DNA of 64,000 bases from Paenibacillus dokdonensis (GTDB lineage Bacteria; Bacillota; Bacilli; Paenibacillales; Paenibacillaceae). The stretch is from contig NZ_STGQ01000001.1 of the NCBI RefSeq assembly GCF_004916975.1, positions 2,405,939-2,469,938 of the forward strand, in the 5' to 3' direction. The stretch's first letter is position 1. The number at the start of each line of letters is the position of its first letter. Of this stretch, positions 1-9,970 are shown one piece after another. Position numbers and translations under genes: made by a program. The notes under the pieces are model-generated. The model had not been told where the DNA came from. It was given only the letters and a program-made list of their open reading frames with translations, and made no database searches.

Positions 1-327
1 AGCAACTATAAAAGATTAACAACTGAGCTGGAACCCATATTCCGTAAATTAAAGGATGTTCAGCCGGCGGTGAAAACACCTAAACCCCTGTATAGCTCTG
101 CGTTCTGGAAAGAACAGCTAAATCAAGCAAAGCAAATACTCAGCAAAGAAGAATTCAATGAGTATCAAAAATTAATGTATGAATTGAAGACTTATGACGA
201 GAAAACGCTTGATCCGGATGGAAGTGTTCATGTAGATCGGCTATCAAAAGAAGATCAAACGAATATAGAGCAAGTGGTACAACAGCTGCAACCATTTTTA
301 AAGAAGTTGGGCATTTTAATAAAGTGA
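1..327 (+). CDS. Uncharacterised helical protein, C-terminal part
   Basis: The reading frame is open from the first base of the window to a TGA at the end, so this is probably the C-terminal part of a longer gene. A GTG at 70 could start an 85-residue product, but there is no Shine-Dalgarno sequence before it and the frame upstream also reads like protein. The visible part is charged and helical (many Lys, Glu, Gln), with no membrane segment or signal peptide. I do not recognise a family. Confidence 0.5.
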   Translation, partial: SNYKRLTTELEPIFRKLKDVQPAVKTPKPLYSSAFWKEQLNQAKQILSKEEFNEYQKLMYELKTYDEKTLDPDGSVHVDRLSKEDQTNIEQVVQQLQPFLKKLGILIK

Positions 328-549
328 GAACTTAGTCTCCAATAATGGATGTTAAATTCCTCAAGTATGCTCCGGCGATGTGACGCCATAATGGTCGACA
401 TCACCGAGCCAAAATACCGGTCGCTTGGTCACACTTAATTCAAATCTTTTATGTATTATTATTACAACTTATTGAATCATCATTCGTGGTCATTTAAGGG
501 GAATATTAAAGGAAGACGGAAGAAAGGGGCGGTTGTTCCAGTCCCTCTT

Positions 550-1116
550 TCAATTCTTTTTCTCCAACTCCGCCTTTAATCTTGCATTCTCTTCTAACAG
601 CTTTTGAACGTCCGGGACATCCTTGCCGGAAACCCACCCATACAAATCGTCACTTGCTGCATACTCCGGCAATTGATCACGGAGTACCATTTTAATGTGC
701 CGTACATCTTCAACATAATAGATAGGGATTTGATCCATGACCGATTGCTTAAACTCTTGAAACTTCTGATAGTATTCAATTGCTGCGAAGTCGTATGGCT
801 TTTGCCTTAATGCCTCATCTGTGACAACAAAAGCAAATCTAGGTAAGCCCGCTTCGCCGGCATACTCATATTCCCAATGCGTATAGCTCTTGGATTCATC
901 AGGAAGTGTTAAACCATAGAATCCTCCGAGAATCAGGATATATACATCGGACTCGTCGATCCATCTCTTCCTAATTTCCATTGGACTTTCCTTGAAAAAT
1001 TGCTCAATTCCAGCAGGGATATGACCGGCTTGAAGCACGGCTTCAACAGCGGTATGTCTTTCCTCAATAAGATCGTTAAAAGTAGACGATATGTAAATTT
1101 GTAGTTTTTTTCTCAT
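550..1116 (-). CDS. DUF4062 domain protein
   Basis: 188-residue soluble protein. The N-terminus has the DUF4062 signature (IYISSTFNDLIEER, about residues 5-18), followed by an acidic segment and a hydrophobic strand ending LILGGFYG. DUF4062 has a Rossmann-like/TIR-like fold and is often the N-terminal sensor part of NTPase or defence-associated proteins; here it stands alone with a short C-terminal coiled coil (about residues 168-188). A TTG 12 bases upstream also opens the frame, but it overlaps the GGGAGG ribosome-binding site, so the ATG at 1116 is chosen. There is no partner gene. The biochemical role is unknown; a defence link is inference from the family only. Confidence 0.8.
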   Translation of the reverse strand: MRKKLQIYISSTFNDLIEERHTAVEAVLQAGHIPAGIEQFFKESPMEIRKRWIDESDVYILILGGFYGLTLPDESKSYTHWEYEYAGEAGLPRFAFVVTDEALRQKPYDFAAIEYYQKFQEFKQSVMDQIPIYYVEDVRHIKMVLRDQLPEYAASDDLYGWVSGKDVPDVQKLLEENARLKAELEKKN

Positions 1117-1230
1117 AGGGCCTCCCAAATAAAAAATTAGTATAGATGCACTTCATACTCGAATATGATTCTATACCGATGAGCAAGCTTTGAACTAACG
1201 GAGTACGAGAGGTTGATAAATAAACTATTA

Positions 1231-1260
1231 CGCGGCTGTCGACATAGATCGACAGCCGCG
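1231..1260 (-). terminator. Hairpin downstream of the M42 peptidase gene
   Basis: Perfect 12-bp stem (CGCGGCTGTCGA paired with TCGACAGCCGCG) with a 6-base loop, 50 bases past the stop of the minus-strand peptidase gene. The following minus-strand sequence is T-rich (TAATAGTTTATTTA) rather than a clean T-run, so termination is likely but not textbook. Confidence 0.6.
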
Positions 1261-1311
1261 TTGCGTAAACACATGTGGCACCAAATAGTGAAGAAAGCGC
1301 GCAGTCACTCC

Positions 1312-2397
1312 TTAGCCTTGGCCGAATGTAAGTTCCTTCACTTTATTTTTATCCAATCGTTTGATCACTTCGTTGATCAGCTTCACGGCATTTTCGAAAT
1401 CATCGCGATGGAGAATTGCCGCATGCGTATGTATATATCGCGTTGCAATCGAAATAGCAAGTGATGGTACGCCGCCGGCTGTCACGTGAATGGCGCCCGC
1501 ATCGGTGCCGCCTCCTGCGACATAGTCGAATTGATAAGGAATGCTTAGCTCATCCGCTATGTCGGTAACGAAGTTGCGCAGACGGCGATGAGAGATCATC
1601 GATCCGTCATAAATGAGAATTTGCGGCCCTTTGCCCATTTTGGCCAAGGCGTCCTTTTCGCTCACACCCGGTGTATCGCCGGCGATCCCTACGTCAACCG
1701 AGAAACCGATATCCGGTTGAATGACATTTGCGGCCGTTTTCGCTCCGCGTAAGCCGACTTCCTCTTGAACGGTGCCGACTCCGTAAACGGTATTCGGATG
1801 CTCGACGTTTTTCAATTGCTTCAGCACATCGATCGCAATGGCACAGCCGATGCGATTGTCCCATGCTTTTGCCATCAGCATTTTTTCATTTTTCATCACG
1901 GTAAATTCGCAAACCGGTACGATTGAGTCGCCCGGGCGAACGCCGAACTCCGCAGCTTGCTCTTTGCTTTCCGCACCGATATCAATGAACATTTCTTTTT
2001 TGTCAACAGGGTTTTTACGGGCTTCCGGCGATAAAATATGCGGCGGTTTCGAGCCGATCACGCCTGGAATGTCCCCCTTTCGCGTCATGACGGTCACCCG
2101 CTGCGCTTGCATCACTTGCTCCCACCAGCCGCCGAGAGGTTGAAAGTATAGGAAGCCTTTGTCGTCGATTCGCGTCACCATGAAACCGATTTCATCTAAA
2201 TGTCCAGCTACCATAATTTTAGGGCCGTCCGGGGCCGTGCCCGTTTTTTTGGCGATCAAACTGCCGAGATGATCAACCGTCACTTCGTCAGCGTAAGGGG
2301 CAATGTGCTCCCGCATAACGTCGCGCACTTCGTCTTCGTGACCTGGTACGCCGTTGGCGTCGGTTAGAGCTTTTAACATTTGCAAGGTAGAGTCCAA
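1312..2397 (-). CDS. M42 family metallo-aminopeptidase
   Basis: 361-residue cytoplasmic metallopeptidase of the M42 (FrvX/YsdC/glutamyl aminopeptidase) family, which removes N-terminal residues from peptides using two divalent metals. The expected ligands are visible: His66 in [11 protein letters not shown], Asp180 in AWDNRIGC, the Glu-Glu pair 212-213 in [11 protein letters not shown], Asp235 in SVDVGIAGD, and a C-terminal His in RYIHTHAA. Length is normal for the family. The start is TTG, supported by AAGGAGG about 8 bases upstream. It is monocistronic. Substrate preference within M42 cannot be told from sequence by eye. Confidence 0.93.
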   Translation of the reverse strand: MDSTLQMLKALTDANGVPGHEDEVRDVMREHIAPYADEVTVDHLGSLIAKKTGTAPDGPKIMVAGHLDEIGFMVTRIDDKGFLYFQPLGGWWEQVMQAQRVTVMTRKGDIPGVIGSKPPHILSPEARKNPVDKKEMFIDIGAESKEQAAEFGVRPGDSIVPVCEFTVMKNEKMLMAKAWDNRIGCAIAIDVLKQLKNVEHPNTVYGVGTVQEEVGLRGAKTAANVIQPDIGFSVDVGIAGDTPGVSEKDALAKMGKGPQILIYDGSMISHRRLRNFVTDIADELSIPYQFDYVAGGGTDAGAIHVTAGGVPSLAISIATRYIHTHAAILHRDDFENAVKLINEVIKRLDKNKVKELTFGQG

Positions 2398-2399
2398 GG

Positions 2400-2722
2400 A
2401 AATTCCTCCTTATTATTATTGACTATCAATTTATTATATATGACTATACAGATCAAGTCATTAAATGGAAAGAGATCGCCTTATTCGCTGCATACAGTCC
2501 AAACTGCGGTTTGGCCTCGGTACGTTTTCGAAAACAGATGGATTAACCGTGGCAAGGTAGGTTATCGCTACAGAGGTGGACAGGAACACCCGCGCCCAGT
2601 CCTCTTAATGACTAACCTGCCTTTTAGAATCCTTTCAGACGGGTTTGGGCAAGATATGTTTTGGGACTGACTGCGCTACAAAGTAGCAGCGTTTCATATC
2701 AAAAAAAATTGGAGTGAGACGG
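2400..2722. other. Gene-free stretch with a long potential hairpin
   Basis: No convincing coding frame. Around 2553-2633 GGTAGGTTA can pair with TAACCTGCC, followed by TTTT, enclosing a smaller GGAC/GTCC pairing; this could be a structured leader or terminator but I have no family match. The region holds the promoter of the M42 gene (minus) and the leader of the glycine-zipper gene (plus). Confidence 0.4.
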
Positions 2723-2941
2723 ATGACTAAAAACAATGAACGCAATCGAAACGATGGACACGATGGAATTGATACTGGTGAAGCAGTAGGAACCGTGGGT
2801 GGAGGGGCAGCCGGGGCTGTCGTCGGTTCCGCATTGGGTCCCATTGGAACTGTGGTAGGTGGCATTGTTGGCGCATCATTGGGTAAGAAGGCCGGTGAGG
2901 GCGTTGGAGATCACGACGACAACACAAACGAAAAAGATTAA
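2723..2941 (+). CDS. Small glycine-zipper protein
   Basis: 72-residue protein with a hydrophilic, Asn/Asp-rich N-terminus, a central Gly/Ala/Val membrane-interacting segment with small residues every fourth position (GGGAAGAVVGSALGPIG and onward), and an acidic tail. This is the Gly-zipper pattern of small envelope or stress proteins. The ATG at 2723 is preferred over the upstream GTG because GGAG lies 8 bases before it. It is followed by a strong terminator, so it is a single-gene unit. Function is unknown; membrane association is inferred from composition. Confidence 0.75.
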   Translation: MTKNNERNRNDGHDGIDTGEAVGTVGGGAAGAVVGSALGPIGTVVGGIVGASLGKKAGEGVGDHDDNTNEKD

Positions 2942-2993
2942 GCACCTTCGAGGATCACGCTAAAGGTTCTACTTTAAAGAGCACTATATTGCA

Positions 2994-3031
2994 AAAGGGG
3001 TCAACCAGTTCATTGGGTTGACCCTTTTTCT
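2994..3031 (+). terminator. Terminator of the glycine-zipper gene
   Basis: GGGTCAACC pairs with GGTTGACCC around a 9-base loop, preceded by AAAAG and followed by a T-rich tract (CTTTTTCTTTTT). Confidence 0.85.
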
Positions 3032-3340
3032 TTTTCATTGAGGATTAGAAAAATCGGTGCAAGCAAAAAAATGTTAAGCTGCATATCAAATATGCCAGTT
3101 GCAAAGTTGTAGACAGCACCTATTCCAGCAGTTCTTTGGCTCCGTTCATCACTAAGGGCATAGTCTGTTAAAGAATGATTCCGCATATATTAGACGCCCC
3201 TCATTGTTCCATACATAAGCCGCCCCATATATCCCCCAACTTAACATGATAGAAGCTGTGTTTATTAAAAATTGCGCGTTTCAGGTTCTGCGTATCCAGA
3301 TTAAAGCCCCGATCCAGAAATTCGAGTAACTAGCATCTTG
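3010..3340 (-). pseudogene. Possible frameshifted membrane-protein remnant
   Basis: Minus-strand frames read like a decayed membrane protein. One frame (58 codons, stop at 3010) contains QRTAGIGAVYNFATGIFDMQ followed by a hydrophobic helix and a charged end. The stretch immediately upstream is open in a different frame (NTASIMLSWGIYGAAYVW), and further upstream a third frame looks protein-like. No start with a ribosome-binding site is present. The most economical reading is the 3' end of an old membrane-protein gene with frameshifts, whose tail overlaps the terminator of the plus-strand gene. Family not recognised; this could also be chance. Confidence 0.3.
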
Positions 3341-3443
3341 TTTAATGAAACATAACTACAATTTTCACGTATATCCCTTTAAATTCAAATTTGAACAATG
3401 AAAACGATAGAGAAACCTATAGACTATCGTAGAGGTCACGTGT

Positions 3444-4370
3444 ATGTCGGTTTTGAAAAAACGAAAGTGGATTTTATGGTTGTCAGCTTTAGTCCTTATC
3501 GTTGCAATTTCAATAACAATTTTTCTGCAAATCATCATTCACTCTAATGTACCAGAACTTGCAGAAGGAAGCATTGAACAGCGGTATGCACAGCAAGGTA
3601 GCTATCATGTAAAGGTAGAAGAAGTTAAGAGTACGAGTGGAGAGGATTTATTTAGGATATACTATCCAGCATTTCAAGGAGACGAATCCTATCCTATTAT
3701 TTCTTGGGGGAATGGAACTGGTGCCACGCCCGATCGTTATGATGAGCTCTTAACTCATCTTGCTAGCTGGGGATTCATTGTAATCGATTCCTATAGCAAG
3801 ACAACAGGAACAGGCAAAGAAATTGTTGAAGCCATTGATTATTTGAGAAATGAAAACCAACTAGCAAACGGCTTGTTTTATCACAAAATACAAATGGAAC
3901 AAATTGGTGTAGCTGGACATTCACAAGGATCAACTGGGGTCATTAATGCTCATACCAATTATAAAAGTGGATCGTTGATTAAGACGGTTGTATCCATCGC
4001 TCTCCCGGATTTGAAGCATTGTGATCCAGAAGACGTGTACGATACAGCACGTATTACCGTTCCTTTCCTCATAATGGGCGGTACACGAGATTTTCTAATC
4101 TCACCGGTATCAACGAATCAATTAGCCTTGCATAGTACTCACGCAAGCACACCTGTTATGATGGGGATGGCAAAAGGTGCAGCTCATACAGCGATTGAAG
4201 GTAATGGTAGCAATCATAGGGGGTACTTGACGGCTTGGATGAGATATCAGCTCCTTGATGATCAGGAAGCCATGAAAGCATTTCAAGGGGATTCTTCCGA
4301 GATGATGCATAATACAAATTGGGTGCATGTTATACAAGCAAATATGGATGATAATAAATTCATGCATTAA
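3444..4370 (+). CDS. Membrane-anchored alpha/beta hydrolase
   Basis: 308 residues. Residues 9-32 form an uncleaved-type hydrophobic anchor after a Lys/Arg-rich start, so the catalytic domain is probably outside the membrane. The alpha/beta hydrolase fold is shown by the nucleophile elbow GVAGHSQGS (Ser160), Asp216 in MGGTRDFLIS and His248 in KGAAHTA, in the right order and spacing for the catalytic triad. The GHSQG elbow and layout resemble chlorophyllase/cutinase-like or polyester-hydrolase-like members, but the substrate is unknown. A weak GAGGT precedes the ATG. A 20-base piece of its 3' end recurs at 47184-47203 in a gene-remnant junction. Confidence 0.8.
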   Translation: MSVLKKRKWILWLSALVLIVAISITIFLQIIIHSNVPELAEGSIEQRYAQQGSYHVKVEEVKSTSGEDLFRIYYPAFQGDESYPIISWGNGTGATPDRYDELLTHLASWGFIVIDSYSKTTGTGKEIVEAIDYLRNENQLANGLFYHKIQMEQIGVAGHSQGSTGVINAHTNYKSGSLIKTVVSIALPDLKHCDPEDVYDTARITVPFLIMGGTRDFLISPVSTNQLALHSTHASTPVMMGMAKGAAHTAIEGNGSNHRGYLTAWMRYQLLDDQEAMKAFQGDSSEMMHNTNWVHVIQANMDDNKFMH

Positions 4371-4397
4371 TAACTAGAAGAAAAGAAAGTGAGGCAG

Positions 4398-4658
4398 ATG
4401 AACGTGTCGAACATGGACAAGGAGATACAAGCGATGGAGAAAGCGAAAACGGTGTATGAAACAGGTGAGATTATAACTACGAAAGTGTACCAGGTCAGCC
4501 CGGAGCAGAAGGAGGAGCTTGATCATCTGTCAGCTGAGAGGCTCGAAAAGTTACGCGGGGAGGCAATACCGAAGCTCCGCGAGCGGTACGAGCAACTGAC
4601 TAAGCTCCGGCAGCAACAAACGAAGGACAGCGAAGGTGGCAAAGCTCAGGGAGATTGA
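4398..4658 (+). CDS. Small charged helical protein
   Basis: 86 residues, no cysteine, no membrane segment, very rich in Glu, Lys and Gln, with a predicted long helix or coiled coil over most of the length. The start is uncertain: a GTG at 4389 lies within the likely ribosome-binding site (AAAGTGAGG), the ATG at 4398 is only 3 bases from it, and a later GTG (4404) or ATG (4413) has better spacing. It follows the hydrolase by under 30 bases and may be co-transcribed. No family recognised. Confidence 0.55.
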   Translation: MNVSNMDKEIQAMEKAKTVYETGEIITTKVYQVSPEQKEELDHLSAERLEKLRGEAIPKLRERYEQLTKLRQQQTKDSEGGKAQGD

Positions 4659-4670
4659 ATAAACACAACT

Positions 4671-4720
4671 CCGCAGCGAGCCAAAAGAATCGGCTGCTTT
4701 TTAATTGAACTAACGGGCAG
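4671..4720 (+). repeat. Dispersed hairpin + TAACGGGCA element, copy 1
   Basis: A weak terminator hairpin (GCAGC ... GCTGC then TTTTT) is followed after about 10 bases by CTAACGGGCAGG. The same arrangement recurs at 5452-5538, 50559-50604 and 61298-61386. Confidence 0.5.
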
Positions 4721-4856
4721 GTTTGAAGAATATAATGGAAGGATTTTTTTGTGGATTAGTAGAATATCTTATTTACGATAAGCAATCCCTGAGAAACAAC
4801 ACAAGCTGAAATATCCTATAATGCAATGATCCTTCATGAACAAAGGAGAACTGAAA

Positions 4857-5432
4857 ATGAGAAAACTCATTCTATTTTTACACGCCTCGCTTGACGGTTT
4901 TGTGGAAGGGCCAAACGGCGAAATGGACATTGGTTGGGTTTCCTACGATGCTGATTTGGAGAAACACGCGAAAGAAATTCTGAGTACTGCTGACACTGTC
5001 ATTTGGGGACGTGGGACTTATCAAATGATGCATAGTTACTGGCCATCTGTGCCTTCGGACCCATCAGCTTCGCAGCATGAACTGGATCATGCCGAGTGGA
5101 TCGATAAAACAAATAAAATCGTATTTTCCACGACACTGGAGAAAGTCGAGTGGAACAATTCCAGACTGGTGAAAGAAGATGTCGAGGAAGAGATCAAGAA
5201 CCTCAAACAGCAGCCAGGCAAGGATATGGTCATCCTCGGCAGTCCTAGGTTCGCACACTACCTTATGCAGTTTGATTTAATTGATGAGTATAAAATTACG
5301 GTTTCTCCCGTCCTGATCGGTAAGGGATTGCCGTTATTCCAAGGCGTCAAGGAGAAGGTCAACCTTAAACTAATCGAAAACAAAACCTTTGATTCAGGAG
5401 CCATAGGTCTCGTTTACCAGACGGTAAGATGA
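4857..5432 (+). CDS. Dihydrofolate reductase family (RibD C-terminal domain) protein
   Basis: 191-residue cytoplasmic protein of the RibD_C/YyaP-YwjB type. The N-terminus RKLILFLHASLDGFVEGPNGEMD is typical (strand, then the SLDG motif), followed by TVIWGRGTYQMM and, near the end, the KDMVILGSPRFAHYLM strand-helix unit and VSPVLIGKGLPLF. These proteins bind NADPH and reduce unidentified pterin- or pyrimidine-like substrates. The start is the ATG at 4857, with AAGGAG 8 bases upstream; the frame also opens 21 bases earlier without a ribosome-binding site. Confidence 0.88.
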   Translation: MRKLILFLHASLDGFVEGPNGEMDIGWVSYDADLEKHAKEILSTADTVIWGRGTYQMMHSYWPSVPSDPSASQHELDHAEWIDKTNKIVFSTTLEKVEWNNSRLVKEDVEEEIKNLKQQPGKDMVILGSPRFAHYLMQFDLIDEYKITVSPVLIGKGLPLFQGVKEKVNLKLIENKTFDSGAIGLVYQTVR

Positions 5433-5451
5433 CCGTGTCACCTAAAGTAGA

Positions 5452-5538
5452 TTATGCTAACGGGTACGATAACTCAATAAGGAATTTGAAGGCAGCCGGC
5501 TTCTTATGATCGGCTGTCTTTTCTTATCAACGGGCAGG
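5452..5538 (+). repeat. Dispersed hairpin + TAACGGG element with terminator, copy 2
   Basis: Begins with ATGCTAACGGGTACGAT, then a terminator hairpin (GGCAGCCG 5491-5498 with CGGCTGTC 5511-5518, followed by TTTTCTT), then CAACGGGCAGG. The flanking TAACGGG-type motifs on both sides match the copy at 61298. The hairpin also terminates the RibD-like gene. Confidence 0.65.
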
Positions 5539-5690
5539 AACGTTGGAAATATCTCTTTAAGATCTCGATGATATGACGATTGCTTGATTGGACCGATTTT
5601 AGTTCCGCGAATATGAGAGCAATATTTCATTATTCACCTTGTGTTATAACTATCGTGTACTTATTTGACACAAGATAGGAGATAAAAATC

Positions 5691-6455
5691 ATGACTAGAT
5701 TAAAAGGAAAAGTTGCTTTAGTTACGGGCGCAAGCCGGGGGATTGGACGTGCCATTGCGACGCGTTTAGCACAAGAAGGGGCATTAGTAGCTGTTCATTA
5801 TGGCACGAATCAAACCGCTGCCGAAGAAGTCGTACAAGATATTGAGCAGGATGGAGGGACTGCATTCACGATTGGTACAAAACTCGGTTCTTTAGAAAGC
5901 ATACAGACACTTTATAAGACTTTGGATGATTTGTTGAAAGAGCGTACAGGTGACTCTCACTTCGATATCCTGGTGAACAATGCAGGGATCGGCCTAACAA
6001 CCCCAATTGAGGAAACTACGGAAGAGGCATACGATGAGATAATGAAGATAAATGTAAAAATGCCATTTTTCCTGATTCAACAAGGGTTGCCACATCTACG
6101 AGACGAAGGTCGAATTATTAACTTGTCGTCCGCTGTCACAAGAATTTCCCTGCCCATTATTCCTGCATACAGTATGACCAAGGGGGCTATCAATACACTA
6201 ACACTCACTTTATCCAGCCAACTCGGCTCACGTGGAATTACGGTCAATGCTATACAACCAGGATTCGTTGCCACGGATATGAATGCCCCAATGCTGCAGG
6301 ATCCTGCCTCGTATCAATATGGTGCTGATTTTTCTGTCTTTGGAAGATGGGGGCAACCCGAGGATGTCGCAGATATAGCTGCATTTCTAGCTTCTTCCGA
6401 CAGCCGCTGGGTAACCGGGCAATTAATCGATGCCAGTGGTGGCTCTCATTTGTAA
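5691..6455 (+). CDS. Short-chain dehydrogenase/reductase
   Basis: 254-residue classical SDR. The NAD(P)-binding motif TGASRGIG (residues 12-19), the NNAG motif (96-99), the catalytic serine region NLSSA (about 145) and the YSMTK catalytic pair (Tyr160, Lys164) are all intact. The residues after the second strand and the length resemble 3-oxoacyl-ACP-reductase-like SDRs, but isolated SDRs have diverse substrates. ATG with AGGAG 11 bases upstream. It is a single gene closed by a strong terminator. Confidence 0.9.
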   Translation: MTRLKGKVALVTGASRGIGRAIATRLAQEGALVAVHYGTNQTAAEEVVQDIEQDGGTAFTIGTKLGSLESIQTLYKTLDDLLKERTGDSHFDILVNNAGIGLTTPIEETTEEAYDEIMKINVKMPFFLIQQGLPHLRDEGRIINLSSAVTRISLPIIPAYSMTKGAINTLTLTLSSQLGSRGITVNAIQPGFVATDMNAPMLQDPASYQYGADFSVFGRWGQPEDVADIAAFLASSDSRWVTGQLIDASGGSHL

Positions 6456-6544
6456 ATTAAACAATATGGCTTCAGAGACTTTAGCAATTCATTAAGCTAA
6501 CGGGAAATGTTAGTTGAGCGTTGCTCAGCTGCTATTTACGAGAA

Positions 6545-6582
6545 GCGAGCTCCTTGTAAGGATAGGGGAGCTCGCTTTTTTT
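6545..6582 (+). terminator. Terminator of the SDR gene
   Basis: GCGAGCTCC (6545-6553) pairs with GGAGCTCGC (6567-6575), followed by seven T. About 50 bases upstream is another TAACGGG motif (6494-6500). Confidence 0.88.
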
Positions 6583-6620
6583 ATGCAACGAATTGCTTAG
6601 CGAATGTTTTCCGCATTTTG

Positions 6621-7466
6621 TTAGCGGCACCTCTTGAATATAAAATAGCTCAAAGCCGCGGAAACGAAAGAGCAGGGGCACCCCCATGTAATGGAGGCTT
6701 TTGTGCCCAAGTTTAGGAGCCCTTCCTCTGCATAAGGTATAACTAACTCTCGTATACGATCATCAAATTCTTGTGCAGCATCAATCGTCATTCGATCGCG
6801 TGAAAAGCCGTTTCGTGAATGAATGGATTCAATGTATTCGTCAATAGTTTGTGTAAAGGGAATTGGAGATGTCTCATGAAAACCCTGCACCTCAAAAAGC
6901 TCTCGTTGTTTTAGTTCATTCATAAGGTTGTATGGTTCAAATTCATGGTTTGTTGAGAATTTACGAATCAGATCCTGCTCATCTTTACCCCAAGGTATCT
7001 GTCCATTTCCTCTGTCCACAATGGCAAAGGTTCCTGTTGGAGAGAGAACTGATTTCATAGCTGGCATTAATTTATCCCAATTCATCCAATGGAGACTGTT
7101 GGCTGCAACGATTAGTGAATAGGGAGGATTCAACAATGCATCCTCTGCTTTGCCACATATCCAATGAAGATTTGGATGATTGCCATTTTGAAGCGCCTTC
7201 CCTGCTTCGATCATAGACGGGGAAAGGTCCACTGCATCTACCCTATCAACCTCTCCAACCAACTCACGTGCGATTTCCCCTCGGCCGCAACCAATATCTA
7301 GAACAGTCTTCGAAGAGGACGGATCCATAAATCCCAAAAGTATGGTAAAAACCTCCGAGGGAAATGAACCACGATACTGATAGGCTTGAACTACACTCTT
7401 ATCTTGGAATTGTTTAGCGTATTTTTCGCCAAGATGTGCAGGTTTCGGATTTGATTGCCGTTTCAT
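6621..7466 (-). CDS. Class I SAM-dependent methyltransferase
   Basis: 281-residue methyltransferase. Motif I is TVLDIGCGRGE (about residues 54-64), followed by the acidic motif II region DAVDLSPSM and a motif IV-like SLIVAANSLHWM, as in the UbiE/BioC-like Methyltransf_11 group. The acceptor is not predictable. Start is ATG 7466 with GGAGG 7 bases upstream; the frame opens 21 bases earlier. The C-terminal 20 residues, after a family-typical ASITWG segment, are hydrophobic with two Cys and look unlike the usual short ending, so the original stop may have been lost. Confidence 0.85.
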   Translation of the reverse strand: MKRQSNPKPAHLGEKYAKQFQDKSVVQAYQYRGSFPSEVFTILLGFMDPSSSKTVLDIGCGRGEIARELVGEVDRVDAVDLSPSMIEAGKALQNGNHPNLHWICGKAEDALLNPPYSLIVAANSLHWMNWDKLMPAMKSVLSPTGTFAIVDRGNGQIPWGKDEQDLIRKFSTNHEFEPYNLMNELKQRELFEVQGFHETSPIPFTQTIDEYIESIHSRNGFSRDRMTIDAAQEFDDRIRELVIPYAEEGLLNLGTKASITWGCPCSFVSAALSYFIFKRCR

Positions 7467-7780
7467 TGCTATACCTCCATTGTTCATTGGATAGTTTTAC
7501 ATGAAAACATATCTAACACAAGGGATAATTCAGCAATCCAATTATTTCTTTAAGCTCACTCATTCACAACATATCTTAGCACAAGATTTTAGAGGATACG
7601 ATGCCTCTGGCCTGCGTAATGGGTAATTGATAAAGGTTCGAACAATTTGTAAGAGTATAATAATCCCGAAATTTCATGTTTGTGTGAAATATCAGAGGTA
7701 ACAGGCATTAAATTAGAGCAAATGGAAAACGTAAAGTAAGGTTACCTACTTATTCGGCAAAAAAGGAGGGGACATTTGTT

Positions 7781-9712
7781 TTGGATGCACAATTTCTCGA
7801 TTTATTGGCCCAGAAATATGATACGGAAGAAAAAGTCGTAACCGAAATCATCAACCTTGAAGCGATCACCAATCTCCCTAAGGGAACGGAACATTTTGTC
7901 AGTGATTTACATGGGGAGTTCCAGGCTTTTCAGCATGTTCTAAGAAACGGTTCGGGTACCGTAAAAGAGAAGATCAAAGATTTGTTCCGTGAGGTTTGGA
8001 CGGATAAAGAAATCAATGATTTTGCGGCGTTGGTTTATTATCCGGAAGAAAAAATACGGCTGGTTAAAGAAGAATTGTGCAATAAACAAGCCTTGAACCG
8101 GTGGCACAGACAATCGATTGAACAAATGCTTAAGCTGATTTCTTATGCTTCTTCCAAATATACGCGCTCGAAATTGCGCAAAGCTCTGCCGGAGCGGTTT
8201 GTATATATTGTGGAAGAGCTTCTATACAAGACGGATCCGACCAACAATAAGGACCCTTATTATGAGGAAATATACCGGCAAATTATCTCCCTAGGCCAGG
8301 CGGACAAGCTCATTATCGGCCTTGCTTATACGACCCAGCGCTTGGTGGTTGACCATCTTCATGTAGTTGGAGATATCTATGACCGCGGACCGGACCCCGA
8401 TAAAATTATGGATACACTGATCAACTACCATTCTGTTGACATCCAGTGGGGGAACCATGATGTCCTGTGGATCGGCGCCTATACGGGTTCCCTGGTCTGC
8501 CTTGCGAATATTATCCGAATCTGCGCCAGATACGACAATCTTGATATCATTGAAGACGTATATGGAATCAATCTTCGCCCACTACTGAACTTGGCGGAGA
8601 AATACTATGTTGATAATCCGGTTTTCAGACCGAAGTTGCAAGCTGGCCATAACGTATCGGAGCAGGAAATCCTGCAGATTACCAAAATTCATCAAGCCAT
8701 TGCCATGATCCAGTTTAAGCTTGAAATCCCGATTATCAAGAGACGCCCATACTTTCATATGTCTGAAAGGCTTTTACTTGAGAAGATCGATTACGAAAAG
8801 AATGATATCAGGATCGGAGGTAAAACGTACCCGCTGGAAAACACCTGTTTCAGAACCGTCAATCCGCAGCAGCCTGAACAATTGCTGGAGGAGGAACGGC
8901 AGGTGATGGAAAAGCTGCTGTTCTCCGTTCAGCATTCCGAAAAACTGGCCAGACATATGAATTTTCTGATGAAAAACGGTAGCCTATATTTAAAATACAA
9001 CGGGAATTTGTTAATTCACGGCTGTATTCCTTTGGATGAAGTTGGAAACATGGAAGAAATGCAGATTAAAGACAAAACGTATTCGGGCCGCCAGCTGCTA
9101 GATATTTTTGAATATTATTTACGTTACGCCTTTGCGCATCCGGAAGAGACGGATGATCTGGCTACGGATATGGTATGGTACCTCTGGACAGGTGAATGTT
9201 CCTCTCTCTTTGGAAAGAGAGAAATGACTACCTTTGAACGGTACTTTATTCAAGATACAGAAACCCACAAGGAGAGAAAGAACCCTTACTACCATTTGCG
9301 TGAGAATGAGGAGATCTGCCGGAAACTCCTGCTGGAGTTTGATATGAATCCGGATCATGGACATATCATAAACGGCCACACGCCGGTAAAAGAAATTCGT
9401 GGAGAGAACCCCGTTAAAGCCAATGGGAAAATGATCGTAATTGACGGCGGTTTTTCCAAAGCCTATCAATCCACAACGGGCATCGCCGGATATACCTTGT
9501 TGTATAATTCCTTTGGCATGCAGCTCGTCGCCCATCAGAAATTCAATTCCAGAGAAGATGTGTTATGTAACGGAACGGACGTATTGTCTATAAAAAGACT
9601 GGTGGACAAAGAACTGGAGCGGAAGCTGGTGAGGGAAACCAATGTCGGGGAGAAGCTGCTGCAGAAAATCACAAATTTGAAGAATCTCCTGGAATATCGC
9701 TACATGAAATGA
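7781..9712 (+). CDS. fbp: Class III fructose-1,6-bisphosphatase
   Basis: 643 residues, the normal length of the Firmicutes FBPase class III. It hydrolyses fructose-1,6-bisphosphate in gluconeogenesis in the cytoplasm. Metallophosphoesterase motifs are clear: [10 protein letters not shown] (residues 41-50), [22 protein letters not shown] and, near the C-terminus, INGHTPVKE and [11 protein letters not shown]. The start is TTG at 7781, with AAAGGAGGG ten bases upstream; no better start lies in frame. Single gene, no clear terminator. Confidence 0.96.
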   Translation: MDAQFLDLLAQKYDTEEKVVTEIINLEAITNLPKGTEHFVSDLHGEFQAFQHVLRNGSGTVKEKIKDLFREVWTDKEINDFAALVYYPEEKIRLVKEELCNKQALNRWHRQSIEQMLKLISYASSKYTRSKLRKALPERFVYIVEELLYKTDPTNNKDPYYEEIYRQIISLGQADKLIIGLAYTTQRLVVDHLHVVGDIYDRGPDPDKIMDTLINYHSVDIQWGNHDVLWIGAYTGSLVCLANIIRICARYDNLDIIEDVYGINLRPLLNLAEKYYVDNPVFRPKLQAGHNVSEQEILQITKIHQAIAMIQFKLEIPIIKRRPYFHMSERLLLEKIDYEKNDIRIGGKTYPLENTCFRTVNPQQPEQLLEEERQVMEKLLFSVQHSEKLARHMNFLMKNGSLYLKYNGNLLIHGCIPLDEVGNMEEMQIKDKTYSGRQLLDIFEYYLRYAFAHPEETDDLATDMVWYLWTGECSSLFGKREMTTFERYFIQDTETHKERKNPYYHLRENEEICRKLLLEFDMNPDHGHIINGHTPVKEIRGENPVKANGKMIVIDGGFSKAYQSTTGIAGYTLLYNSFGMQLVAHQKFNSREDVLCNGTDVLSIKRLVDKELERKLVRETNVGEKLLQKITNLKNLLEYRYMK

Positions 9713-9970
9713 AACAGCTGCTAAATGTAAAAAGAGCCTTCCGAAATGGCGGTGGAACGAGAACGTAAAGTATGGCAATTAATCGGAGGGTTTGACTCGC
9801 TTCCAGATTGATTGCCTTACTGATTATTTGTCTACAATCGATGAATCGGAATGATAAACATAATGTTGAGCTGACAATGAACTAAAAAGACGGTATAAAT
9901 TAACGTTTGATAGAAAACGTGGATTTAAATAGTCCTTTCCGAACAAACTATTGGAAAAGGAGGGGATACC

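Noticed and set aside
2380..2670. 96-codon plus-strand frame
   Set aside because: No ribosome-binding site, starts inside the M42 gene, composition unlike protein.
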